From: Chrysochromulina tobinii
Taxonomy: Eukaryota; Haptophyta; Prymnesiales; Chrysochromulinaceae
Direction of reading: 5' to 3'
Length of the DNA stretch: 14,752 nt
Assembly (NCBI GenBank): GCA_001275005.1
Contig: JWZX01002156.1
Location: 1-14,752 of the forward strand
The position numbers and the translations under genes were made by a program. A model generated the notes under the pieces. It saw nothing but the letters and a program-made list of their open reading frames with translations, had not been told where the DNA came from and did not search any database. This document shows positions 1-8,472 of the stretch, one piece after another. How positions within the stretch are numbered: the stretch's first letter is position 1; every line of letters begins with the position of its first letter.

Positions 1-19
1 CCGCGCGCTACGCGCGCGG
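1..19. repeat. Short perfect GC hairpin at window edge
   Basis: CCGCGCGC, a TAC loop, then GCGCGCGG form a perfect 8-bp inverted repeat. Alternating CG tracts are common in this GC-rich sequence, so function is doubtful. Confidence 0.5.
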
Positions 20-1006
20 GGCAACTTGATTACCCCCCCTCTATAGAGCACCCCCGTCACCTCCCAAGAGGCCGTCGACACCCCGGGCCGGTCCGGGCGT
101 GAAACCGAACTGGGCTTTCTTCATTCTTGTAAACAGTCTGCGTACTGCGACGAAACTTAACATTTCGATCGCGGCCGCGTTAAGCGTCTTAAGAACTCTA
201 AACCGTAGCGGTACTTCGCGAGACGAGACGAGGAACCGCGAAGCGTTCATTTCTCGACCCGGACGGGTTTTTTCAGCCGCGCACCCAGGCTACACCCAGG
301 CATTGCGCGCTTTAAATCCAAAATCGGCGCGCACCGCTTGAATTCGATTACAGTCGGCAGCTACCGCGTAGCAGTGAAGCTGAGATCAGGTGGCGCACCT
401 GACAGAAGTGGACTTTTTTTATTTTTCGGAGCGCCACTGCATTCCCACCCCTTTCCAGTCCGGACAAATCGGATGAGGGGCTCACGCTCCGCATCTCCTT
501 CCTTTTTTGGAAGGGCATTCTGAAATCCTCCCTCGTTCGAACCGTTCGAAATGTCTTGGAGGCTCCTCGACGTGAGCTGTCGCGCGCCCAGATCTCGATA
601 AAATAGACTCGTAGTCGAGCCGCTGCTCATAGAAGATGTGTTCGTATGCTGTACCCGCTTCCTAAGAATGTATATTCATTGTGTCTCGTCTCGACATTGG
701 CCATCACCACTCACCCACCAAGATGCTGCGAGGATCGCGCAAGGCTTGTAGCCGACAAGCTCGCCAATGGCAGAGAGCCGAAAGATGCCCGGCGGGGGTG
801 CCCCTCACGATCGTTGCAGCACTGCGGCGAACACGAGCCCCATGCGACGCGCCATCGTCATCATGAAGGAACTCGGAAAAGCTCAAACTTCGGAGATTGA
901 AGGCTCAAGAGTGCTGCTTTGACAACCAAGGGGGTACATGTATGTAGACCTACCCCCTTACTCAAACCCTCTCCTTCGAGAGCCCCCGTCTATGAGAGAA
1001 TTCCTT

Positions 1007-1106
1007 ACCGATTCCCGTGTGCCCGTGTGTGTCCCGGCTCCCCCCGGTGTCTTTTTACCGATTCCCGTGTGTGTCCCGGCTCCCCCCGGTGTCTTTTTAC
1101 CGATTC
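1007..1106. repeat. Tandem repeat, ~42-50 bp unit
   Basis: ACCGATTC recurs at 1007, 1057 and 1099. The 42 bases from 1057 to 1098 (ACCGATTCCCGTGT, then a pyrimidine/C-rich core ending in GTCTTTTT) nearly repeat the unit starting at 1007, which carries 8 extra bases (an extra GCCCGTGT). The array is two full copies plus a partial third. No coding frame supports it. Confidence 0.85.
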
Positions 1107-2009
1107 GAGTGCGATTGTGCTTTGTGGAGCCGGATGCACACACGAGACACGGCGGCTCGCCGAAGAAAGTGAAAATGAAAAGAGCGTGAAGTGTGCTCTG
1201 TTTTCCTTTCGTCTCTTCCGCTCGCGAGCCGCAGCCAAAATGTCGTTGTCGCGGCGAAGCTTCTCTCCTCCGCTCGCCCTCGCGCGCGCTGCAACGCAGT
1301 AAATCGCCCACCGACGCGCGCCCCGGCCGGCCGGACCCACCGACGCACGCCATAGCCAGCGCGCGCGCTCGCGCAGTCACCATGGTCACCGTGCAGCCAC
1401 CGTAAAACCTCAATCACTCCGGAGGCTGATCTTCACAGAGAAGGAAGATCTGCCTTGGGCTGCGCAGCGCGCCGAGGACGAGGCGCGCGTGCTTTACCTT
1501 TAGGTACCGCTGCCACGCCGCGTTGCCACGCGTGCATCTCGCACCATTTCGTATCCTAAGGGCCTCCTCATGGTGACCCCTCGTGCCACCGACGTGACCG
1601 CGCTGTCTGTCACTGGCCAGATTCCAGGCTCACATCACGGCTGGAACCCACCGCCAGCTTGGCGGGCACGCCCAGCGCGCTGCACGAACGGCCGTGCGAA
1701 TACGCCGGGACAGTTCGGGCATGCTGAGGAGTGTGAGAGCGAGTGGAGCATGGACTGGGTCACGCGACGCAATACACGACATGTAGTCGGAAGGGGTGGA
1801 GTCCTATGTACATCCAAGAGTGTCTCATGGTGTCCCTTTCATCAGGGCAGATCAGGGTCTGCTCTGGGCTGTAAAAGAGACGAAAATGTAAACTTTTTAC
1901 GGATTTACGGAATTTTGGGGGAACCGGGAGGAAGAGGGGGGTGGTGACGCCGATCTCCGAATCAAGTTACCGCCGGCTATACTCTCGTCTCTTGAACCCG
2001 GTATCTGAG

Positions 2010-2360
2010 AACGCGCACACACACGTTCTCTACTCCGGTTCGTGAAGTTGATGCACACACATTTCCCCCGTGAAGTGGCACCAGGCTCCTGTTCCCGACT
2101 CGTGGGTGTGAGGTCCTCTCTTACGCCCGCGGCGCGCGCCTCTGGCTCCACGCCTGGCGCTCTCCACACTGTGTGTGCTCCTCGGCCAGCACACACGTTC
2201 TGTACACGGGTGCATGAAGTCGTTGCACACACGTTTCCCCCGCGAAGTGGCACCAGGCACCGGTTCCCGACTCGTCGAGTCGCGTGGGTGTGAGGTCCTC
2301 TCTCACGCCCCGCGCGCGCCTCTGGCTCCTCGCCTCGCTCTCTGCACTCGTGCACTCGTG
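2010..2360. repeat. Two-copy tandem duplication, ~172-182 bp period
   Basis: A segment of about 170 bp at 2010-2178 is repeated, diverged, at 2182-2360. Shared landmarks include ACACACGTTC (2019 and 2191), TTTCCCCCG followed by GAAGTGGCACCAGG (about 2062 and 2234), and GTGGGTGTGAGGTCCTCTCT (2102 and 2284). The period changes from 172 to 182 because of a 10-bp insertion in the second copy. It lies just beyond the 3' end of the HEI10-like gene and has no convincing coding frame. Confidence 0.85.
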
Positions 2361-2519
2361 CTGCCACTGACAGCCGCCGATGGATCGATCCAAGGACAGA
2401 GGACAGATCCGATCCGGCCCGCCTCCCGAGTCCCTACCCGCCTTGCTCCGCTCCGCTCTCTCTGCCTCGTCTTCCTCGAGCTTTCTCTGGCCGTCTGATC
2501 GGCGCGCCTCTCGCATCGC

Positions 2520-3530
2520 TCAGCGCCGGCCTCCGTACGAGAGCGCCGACCCGCCGATCGAGCCGATCGAGCGGTGCACCGGCGTGCTTTGGCGCGAGCT
2601 GGTCGTTGGTGTCGTCAGGTGCGCCAGCGAGCCAAAGCGCGAGACGCTGCCACTTGCTGCGCCAAGGCCAAAGCCGCCTCCGCCCAAGCTCGGCATCGAC
2701 CGGCCGAGGGGCGCGGGCGGACCGGAGGACGTATGGTGCGACGCGGGCGAGGCGTGCCGGCTGAGGCCGCCGCTGCCGAAGCCGCCGCCCATGCCGCCGC
2801 CCATGCCGCCGCCCATGCCACCGCCTCCGAGAGCGCGCGGCGGAACGCTATGCGAGCGCATGGGCGACGTGCGCGGGTTGCATGCAGGGTTGCAGAAGCC
2901 GCCGATGCCGTCGCAACGTTGGCGCGAGCTGCCGGCCGCTCCGTGCTCGGGCGAGGCGAGCGCGCTTGGGTGCTGCGGCGATTCGCTGCGCTTGCGCTTC
3001 CACTCGATCATGCGCTCCTGCAGCATCCGCACCTTGCGCGTCTCCTCAGTGTACTTGTCCTCGAGCAGCTGCAGCTCCTGCTTGAGCTCGTCGCCGCGCG
3101 CGTCGGCCTGCTGGACTCGCTGGCGCTCGGCCAGGAGCTCCTGCGCGAGGCCCTCGTGCGCGATCTTGAAGCTCTGCTTCTGCTCGTCCTTGTTCTTCTT
3201 GGCCTCCGACCACTTGAGAGCGAAGAAGTCGGAGCGTGTGCGCTCCTGCATGCTCCAGAAGTCGAGCGCCTTGGTCGCGAGCTCGATGACGACGTCCGGG
3301 TGAAGCCCGCAGAGAGACCGGGTATCCTCCTTGCTCACGCGGAACCGCGCCACCTGCATGCCGCTCTTCGAAGGCAGGTGCGAGCCGCAGCCGGGGCATG
3401 TGGACTGCTGGATGCGTGGGTCGCTCTCGTGCTTCATGCAGAAAGCGTGGTTGCACGACGTGACGATGTACGGCTCCTTGATCACCTCCCAGCACAGGTT
3501 GCACAGCGGATCGCCGTAATCAGTGTTCAT
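2520..3530 (-). CDS. HEI10: HEI10/CCNB1IP1-like RING-type ubiquitin/SUMO ligase, meiotic crossover factor
   Basis: The 336-residue protein comes from a single exon. Residues 10-48 form a RING finger: C10-x2-C13-x12-C26-x-H28-x2-C31-x2-H34-x10-C45-x2-C48. The CMKH spacing at 31-34 resembles the CDQH of animal CCNB1IP1. A conserved helical block follows (about 72-96), then a long coiled coil (about 100-180) rich in E, K, Q and R, then a basic stretch (WKRKRSES) and a Ser/Gly-rich tail with a GGGM repeat (coding near 2790-2820). RING, coiled coil and disordered Ser-rich tail is the architecture of HEI10/CCNB1IP1 and the related Zip3 group. Family members load on the synaptonemal complex as E3 ligases and mark crossover sites during meiosis. 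The start ATG at 3530 lies directly before the RING, as in homologs. The next gene upstream is a spindle-checkpoint gene on the same strand. The family call is strong; true orthology to HEI10 is inferred. Confidence 0.88.
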   Translation of the reverse strand: MNTDYGDPLCNLCWEVIKEPYIVTSCNHAFCMKHESDPRIQQSTCPGCGSHLPSKSGMQVARFRVSKEDTRSLCGLHPDVVIELATKALDFWSMQERTRSDFFALKWSEAKKNKDEQKQSFKIAHEGLAQELLAERQRVQQADARGDELKQELQLLEDKYTEETRKVRMLQERMIEWKRKRSESPQHPSALASPEHGAAGSSRQRCDGIGGFCNPACNPRTSPMRSHSVPPRALGGGGMGGGMGGGMGGGFGSGGLSRHASPASHHTSSGPPAPLGRSMPSLGGGGFGLGAASGSVSRFGSLAHLTTPTTSSRQSTPVHRSIGSIGGSALSYGGRR

Positions 3531-4150
3531 GTCGGGCAGTCACGGAGCTCGTGTGCGAACGGCGCCCGAGCGAGCCGAGAGGCCGAAGTGAACTCCGAAG
3601 TGCCCCGAGCGGTCGGCGTGATGGTCTGCTCGCCCAGTGAGCCGCGGCTTCGTGAGCGCCCAGGGCGCCGCGGCTTCGTGAGCGCCCGGTGAGGCGCGGC
3701 CGCACGACTCGAACTTGTGGTAAGCACAAAACTGTCACTTGAACTGTAAATGAAGCTTGAACTCTCGTTTTACGGGTTTTTTACGTTACTTTTCAGTCCT
3801 TGCAGTTGCGGCGGGGGAGCCGGGTTCGGAGCCCGGGTGCCTGCGGCGCGCACCGCCATGTCCCCGATAGATCGGTAACGTAAGGCGTAAGCCGCTTTCA
3901 TACAGGTTACCGCCCCACAGAGCGAGCGCACCCCTCGAGCCTCGTGCTTGCGTAGCTACTGAGGCTATACACGCTCGCCCTCTCCGAGCCGAGTGGGCGT
4001 GTACTAGCTGTGTGACTGAGTGAGTTCTCTCGGTCGCATGCCACATCACCGATGGCAACCAGCGCATTCCCCCCGCCGTGCATCCATGCATCTCTCTCTC
4101 GTCACGCGCGCTCCATTACTCTCCGTGGCAGGTGCAGCTGACGCGCTCGC
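3531..4150. other. Intergenic: HEI10-like promoter side and Mad3-like 3' end
   Basis: This 620-bp stretch separates two minus-strand genes and should contain the HEI10-like promoter (near 3531) and the Mad3-like 3' UTR (near 4150). A 21-bp direct repeat (GCCGCGGCTTCGTGAGCGCC and one more base) sits at 3641-3661 and 3667-3687. An AT-richer block (3718-3792) breaks the high GC. I see no gene in it. Confidence 0.5.
3641..3687. repeat. 21-bp direct repeat upstream of HEI10-like gene
   Basis: Two identical 21-bp copies (3641-3661 and 3667-3687) are separated by 5 bp, about 110-160 bp upstream of the HEI10-like ATG on the minus strand. A promoter element or a plain tandem duplication are both possible. 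Confidence 0.7.
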
Positions 4151-7100
4151 TCAGTCGGTCGCCCTGAGCAAACCCTTGAGCAGCCCACGGCACGTGGAGC
4201 CGTTGATAGTGTCCTCGTCGTCGCCCGGGAAGAAGGAGTTCATACCGCCGACGCTCGTTTCGTAGATCGCGAAGACGGGCGGCGCGGCCGGGCGCGACGT
4301 CGTGGGCGCAAGAGCAGACGGCGGGGGCGGCGGTGGGGGCTGCGCCTCTGCCTCAGCGCTGTCGTCAAAGATCATGAACGGCGCTCCGGGCGGCGGAGGC
4401 GACGTTGGCGGCGGAGGCGACTGTGCCTCTGCGCTGTCGTCAACAAAAAAGCGCCACGTTGGCGCTGCGTTCGGAGCTGGCGGCGGAGGCGACGTTGGCG
4501 GCGGCGGCGCCTCTGCCTCAGCGCTGTCGTCAAAGATCATGAACGGCGCTGCGCTCGACTGCGGCGGTGGCGCCTCTGCGTCTGCTTCCGAGCTATCGTC
4601 AAAGATCATGAACGGCGCTGCGCTCGACTGCGGTGGCGGCGGCGGCGGCGGCGCCTCTGCGTCTGCTTCCGAGCTATCGTCAAAGATCATGAACGGCGCT
4701 GCATTCGACTGCGGCGGCGGCGGCGGCGGCGCCTCTGCCTCTGCTTCCGAGCTATCGTCAAAGATCATAAACGGTGCTGCATTTGACTGCGGTGGCGGCG
4801 GCGCCTCTGCGTCTGCTTCCGAGCTATCGTCAAACATCATGAATCGAGCGGAGTCCGAGGCGGCGGCCGCGAACGCAGGCGGCGGCAGGTTGATGGTGTC
4901 ATCATCCGCTAGCCCGCCAACAAAGCAAGGCCCGAGAGCCTGCAAGGCAATCTTCGTGTTGATCGTGACATCGGCGAAGTCGATCGACCCGTCTCTGCCG
5001 GGCGCGGGCGTCTGCTCAGGAAGACGCTCGGGAGGCGGCGGAGGCGGCGGCGGCGGCGGCGGCGGAGCGACGGCACTGGGCGCCAGCGGCGCGCGCGTCT
5101 TGACGACTCCGGCGTTCTCGAGGGGCGCGCGGGGCGCCAGGCCTCGCCCGCCCGCAAGAGCCGCTGCCGCTGGCCGCGGCGTGTCGTCGAGAGCGGCGGT
5201 GGTGCGCGCGTGCGGGCGTGGCGTGTCGGTCACGACGGGACGAAGCGCACCAACCGTGCGCGCAGCCGGCACTGCGGGGCGCGGCGTGTCCATCGCTCGG
5301 ACATTGAACGCAGACTCGATTGGAGGCGGGGGGGGTGGCGGCACGGCGGCAGCCTCAGCGTCGAATCGAGCAGCGAGAGGCATCCGGGGCGTCGTCATTG
5401 CCGGAGTGCCCGGCGCAGCGCCAGCGCCCGCGACGGCGCCGTCGTCAAAGATGGCAAAGGTAGAGGCCGACAGGTCCGTTGGGGGCATGGGCGGAGGGGC
5501 AGCCGGCTTGGTAGCCGCGGCAGGGGCCTCGAGCACACCACCAAGCATGGAGAGTCGCGGCGGAGCAAGGTGAGCGCCGTCCCGAGCAAGGTGAGCGCCG
5601 TCCCGAGCAAGGTGAGCGCCGTCCCGAGCAAGGAGCTCCGCCGAGGCACCACCGGCGGCGGAGGCGGCGGCGCCCGTGGCGGTGCCCGTGGCGGCACCCG
5701 CTCGGTCGCCGAGCGGGTGTGCGCGCCCGTAGCCGTGGCGCTCGCGAGCACGCGCCTCCTCGAACGAGCATTCGACGCCCTGCCACAATAGCAGGTCACG
5801 CCGGAAGCTCGCCACGGGCGCCGCCGGTGGCGCCGCCGCCGCCGGTGGCGCCGCCGCCGCCGCCGGTGGCGCCATCTGCAGCTGCCGAGAAGCCTCTGGC
5901 AGCGCGACCGGCGGCGGCAGCGGCGCGAGCGAGGACGATGCGGGCGGCGGCGGCGGCGGCGCGGCGTCGAGCGAGCGCATCGGCAGCGCCTCGGCACCGA
6001 AGCGCGCGAGGGGGTGGGACTCGAGCGACGCGACTCCCGAGGCCTGCAGAAGTCCCATAGCGCTCAGCTGTGGTCGCATCTTCTCTCGTGCCGCGTCGCC
6101 GCCTTGCCGGTGCGCGTGAGCCTCGCCCTCCTCCTCCTCTCCCTCCCCATCCCCCTCCTGGTCGTCATGATGGATGGCAAATGGACACTCCGTCGACACT
6201 GGCGGCGGCGGCGGCGCGGCGCGACGGGGGCGGGCACCGCCGGGCGCACTCGTCGGCAACGTGGCGCCAGCCCAGGGCGTCGCCTCGCCCGTATTCTCCT
6301 TGGCGTTATCGGTGGCGGTGCCCATTTCCCACGGCTCCGGCGCGTCCTCGAGCTCGCGCGTCCCCGGAGCCTGGTTCTCATCTTCAAAGATCAGGAAGCC
6401 GTTGCCGCCCCGGCCCCCAACGGCTGCGGCAGCCGGCCGCGACGGAGGGGCGCGTGAGAGAGGCGCGGGGGCGCGCTGCGTCGTAGGGCGGTGCGGCCCT
6501 GCCGCCTCGCGCTTGGACATGCGGTTGAGTGCGCTGCGCTCCTTTGAAGGGCGCGAGGACGATGCTCCACCGCCATTGGACATCGCCTCCACCGCGTCCT
6601 CCGGGGGCGCCAGGATGTGCTTTCGCATGAGCCGCGCCTCAAACTCGGCGTGCTTCTGCTTGATGCGGCCGGCCGGCTGGGCACGCATGAGCTCACCGCG
6701 CGTGAGCACCTTGTCGGCCTCGTCGAGCTTACGCTTCGACTCGAGCACCGCTGCCCACGAGATCCAAAAGAGGGCGTGTAGCTGCCCGATGTGGCGCGCG
6801 TACAGGTAGTCGAAGATGGGCTCGGCGTCGCGTACGCGCTGGGCGTAGTCGATCCACACGCGAAGGTAACGGATGTCGTCCGCGTACCGAGCATCATCCT
6901 TGAAAGTGTGAGCGCCACCGCTCTAGCATTGGCAGCAGCTGCTGCTGTAAAGGGCCGCCGCCCGTAATGGAGGTGTCCTGCTGCCACTGAATGTACTTGA
7001 TCCACACGTCGAGTGGGTCGCCGCCGGTAGCCTCGGCGACCAGCCGCGCCTCCCACGTCTCGCGCTCTTGCTTCTGCACTTCGGAAACCTTGGCTGCACC

Positions 7101-7305
7101 CGCCTCGAGCCCTGCGTTGAGCGCCTCGACCTTGCGGCCACGACGGAGGGGCTGCGCGTTCTCCTTGCACGTCTCCCAAGCTGCGAAGCGGGCGCGGAAG
7201 AGCGGACCAGACAAAAGGTAAGTCGAGCGGGACTCGGGGTAGCTCGTGCAGTACAGGGCTGAGAGAAGCGAGGGGCGTACCGGGAGCTTCGTCCACCTCC
7301 GCCAT
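4151..7305 (-). CDS. MAD3: Mad3/BubR1-type spindle assembly checkpoint protein with expanded ABBA-motif array
   Basis: The predicted protein is about 1,017 aa and should inhibit APC/C-Cdc20. Exon 1 is 7281-7305 (MAEVDEAP); exon 2 is 4151-7180. Visible in order: KEN box CKENAQPLRRGR (KEN at 14-16); a TPR-like Mad3/BUB1 region (about 20-150, with DIRYLRVWIDYA and FWISWAAVLESKRKLDEADKV); FLIFED (270); second KEN (302); FAIHHD (342); GLEBS-type Bub3-binding motif CSFEEARARER (about 479); a triple seven-residue repeat ARDGAHL; FAIFDD (583); three DTPRP sites; DVTINTK; then FMMFDD (788), FMIFDD (812, 838, 865, 888), RFFVDD (918), FMIFDD (943) and FAIYET (978). No kinase domain is present before the stop at 4151, so it is Mad3/BubR1-like rather than a Bub1 kinase. 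One extra base near 6902 breaks the frame inside the TPR; numbering assumes it is ignored. Proline runs separate the C-terminal motifs. Confidence 0.9.
4250..4845 (-). repeat. Coding tandem repeat: ABBA-like motif array
   Basis: The repeat unit of about 23-35 codons contains [A]PF-M-I-F-D-D-S-[SA]-E, an acidic run and a variable proline run. Motif codons lie at 4826-4843 (FMMFDD), 4754-4771, 4676-4693, 4595-4612, 4526-4543 (all FMIFDD), 4436-4453 (RFFVDD, degenerate), 4361-4378 (FMIFDD) and 4256-4273 (FAIYET, degenerate). Start-to-start spacing is 72, 78, 81, 69, 90, 75 and 105 nt, all multiples of three, so only the proline spacer length varies and the reading frame is kept. Confidence 0.95.
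5563..5633 (-). repeat. 21-bp in-frame tandem repeat (ARDGAHL x3)
   Basis: Three identical 21-bp units (5563-5583, 5584-5604, 5605-5625) plus 8 bases of a fourth encode three tandem copies of the heptad L-A-R-D-G-A-H within the Mad3-like protein, between the GLEBS motif and FAIFDD. Identity between copies indicates a recent expansion or ongoing homogenisation. Confidence 0.95.
7181..7280 (-). other. Spliceosomal intron of the Mad3-like gene (100 nt)
   Basis: On the minus strand the donor is CCCG|GTACGC and the acceptor is CGCTTCGCAG|CTTGGGAG. Splicing in phase 1 joins MAEVDEAP to A-WETCKENAQP, placing the KEN box 14 residues from the start as is usual for Mad3/BubR1. A nearer acceptor (CTCTCAG, giving a 22-nt intron) also keeps frame but is implausibly short beside the other introns here. 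Confidence 0.7.
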
Positions 7306-7675
7306 GCTGCGTTTCAAATGATCGCGGGATTTACGCGCGTTGCCGTGAGCGTTTCTTGGCGAGTGAACAGCTGAACACTGCTGTTGCACCGTTGCGTTCC
7401 CACCGAACACAGTGGATGGACGTGAGTTTTGACCTTCGAAGTTGAATTTTGGCGCAAAGCGCCGTTACGATTCGATACTCAAAATAATGTCGGCTTATTA
7501 AGGCTTATTTTCACGCGACGTGAGCCGGGGCGCCAGAGGTCCGTGTTTCGTGTGGTTTGCAAAAAATCCAAAACGCGCGCTCGTCGCCGAGGCGCGACGA
7601 GGAATCATACCTGAGACATTAGATCGGCTCTGGAACGCTGATCGGGCTAGGACCGTGGCCGTTCAACCGTACCGA
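7306..7675. other. Intergenic: Mad3-like promoter side
   Basis: This 370-bp stretch lies upstream of the Mad3-like ATG (7305) and downstream of the stop of the next minus-strand gene (7676). It includes an AT-rich patch near 7485-7515 (TTATTAAGGCTTATTTT), a candidate core-promoter or 3'-end element. No gene seen. Confidence 0.4.
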
Positions 7676-8131
7676 TCAGTCGAGTTGCGAAACCGGTACG
7701 AGCCGACGCTCCCTCATGCACAGACCGAGCGGGTTGAGACCCGGACACGTGAAGCACCCGATGATCAGGCACAACATGCCAGCAGTGCTGATTTCCTCCA
7801 CCTCCACGTACGCAATTTCCGGTGGGCCCATTACGCCGTCCGCCGCATAGACACGGCCCATGAACATGGTATTTGGGACGGGCATGCCCGAAGGGAAATT
7901 GTTGGGAACAGGCATGCCCGAAGGGATGGCTGCGCTGCTCTGTGCGCCGCATGCGTTGCCCCAAAACACAGGCACACCGGTAGCCGTCGGAGCTTGAGGA
8001 GCAAGGACCTGGATGAGGCTTCCTGGCACGCAGCCCGGCGGCACGATGACGTTTATAGGTATTCCGCCGAGGTAGGCAACAAAGGAATCCCCAGGCATCA
8101 CATGGTCAGGCACTGTGACCTCGTAATGCAT
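7676..8131 (-). CDS. Small single-pass membrane protein with a V-x-V-P/PG beta domain
   Basis: The 151-aa protein has no firm functional assignment. Residues 1-45 (VTVPDHVMPGDSFVAYLGG, then INVIVPPGCVPGSLIQVLAP) match a short repeat pattern, roughly [vtvP-x-gv-x-PG-x-x-f-x-v]-[v-x-VP-x-G-x-x-PG], that I associate with many uncharacterised algal and protist proteins. A Pro/Gly linker follows with a 10-residue tandem repeat (P-S-G-M-P-V-P-N). Near the C-terminus is one hydrophobic segment (AGMLCLIIGCFTCPG), then a short basic tail (MRERRLVPV), suggesting a tail-anchored or single-pass protein with cysteines that could be palmitoylated. The ATG at 8131 opens directly into the VTVP motif. It is divergent from the plus-strand gene at 8473, with a shared upstream region of about 340 bp. 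Confidence 0.65.
   Translation of the reverse strand: MHYEVTVPDHVMPGDSFVAYLGGIPINVIVPPGCVPGSLIQVLAPQAPTATGVPVFWGNACGAQSSAAIPSGMPVPNNFPSGMPVPNTMFMGRVYAADGVMGPPEIAYVEVEEISTAGMLCLIIGCFTCPGLNPLGLCMRERRLVPVSQLD
7875..7930 (-). repeat. 30-bp in-frame tandem duplication (PSGMPVPN)
   Basis: GGCATGCCCGAAGGGA occurs at 7881-7896 and 7911-7926, a 30-bp period. It encodes two copies of PSGMPVPN in the linker of the membrane protein. Confidence 0.9.
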
Positions 8132-8472
8132 CGGACGGAGTGTGGAGTAGAGGGGTTTTTTACATGTCCCTCGAAGCCGTCGTTTGCGGACTCGACAAAC
8201 TTGACAAATCAGTCAAGTTTTTCAAGTCGAGTCAAGTCTCCGCCCACACCCTACCACCACAGCTGGCTTCCGGAACACATTCAATAGGCTTCCGTATGGT
8301 TGTCTGTGATCAGATTTGACTGTTCGTGATTTGACAAACTTGCGATTACGCTTACTTTACACACCCTCGCGTAGGTATTCGAAAAGGGCGCGCTTGCGCG
8401 CGCGCGCCGCGCGTTGGCAACATGCTTTGACTTCACTTGATTTTTGACGAGAGAATTCACATTCACAAGTTC
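8132..8472. promoter_or_regulatory. Divergent intergenic region with imperfect inverted repeat
   Basis: The region lies between a minus-strand gene starting at 8131 and a plus-strand gene starting at 8473 (or 8437), so it probably carries both promoters. It contains a 17-nt arm at 8189-8205 (GACTCGACAAACTTGAC) facing an arm at 8212-8233 that complements it except for a short internal insertion. AAGT/ACTT words recur here, and the region is AT-richer than the genes. A purine-pyrimidine CG tract lies at 8387-8413. Any regulatory role is inference. Confidence 0.4.

Larger units (their letters stand above)
1..2519. other. No recognisable gene; repeat-bearing intergenic region
   Basis: No reading frame on either strand gives a protein I recognise, and the open frames here look like chance frames of GC-rich DNA. 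The left edge (1-19) is a perfect 8-bp stem with a 3-nt loop made of CG steps. Two repeat families occur, at 1007-1106 and 2010-2360, listed separately. A 51-codon frame at 767-922 (+) begins in a Kozak-like context (CCAATGG) and reads MAESRKMPGGGAPHDR and onward; its composition is more protein-like than its neighbours, but I cannot assign it. The stretch just before 2520 lies downstream of the HEI10 stop codon and presumably holds its 3' UTR and polyadenylation region. Confidence 0.5.

Noticed and set aside
767-922. 51-codon plus-strand frame beginning MAESRKMPGGG
   Set aside because: Kozak-like start and plausible composition but no homology I recognise and no neighbouring exons; kept only as a note in the intergenic entry.
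958-1413. Overlapping open frames on both strands around 919-1417
   Set aside because: They run through a tandem repeat and low-complexity CG-rich DNA, with no motif and no consistent frame.
2574-3692. Plus-strand open frame of 372 codons over the HEI10-like gene
   Set aside because: Composition is Ala/Arg-rich GC shadow; the minus strand shows a full RING finger and coiled coil.
4302-5573. Long plus-strand glycine/alanine-rich open frame (423 codons)
   Set aside because: It is the antisense shadow of proline-rich codons of the Mad3-like gene; the repeats make sense as FMIFDD/Pro units on the minus strand and no family features appear on the plus strand.
7259-7280. 22-nt intron in the Mad3-like gene (GTACGC to CTCTCAG)
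   Set aside because: It keeps frame but inserts about 27 unconserved residues before the KEN box, and other introns here are 83-135 nt; the 100-nt intron is preferred.
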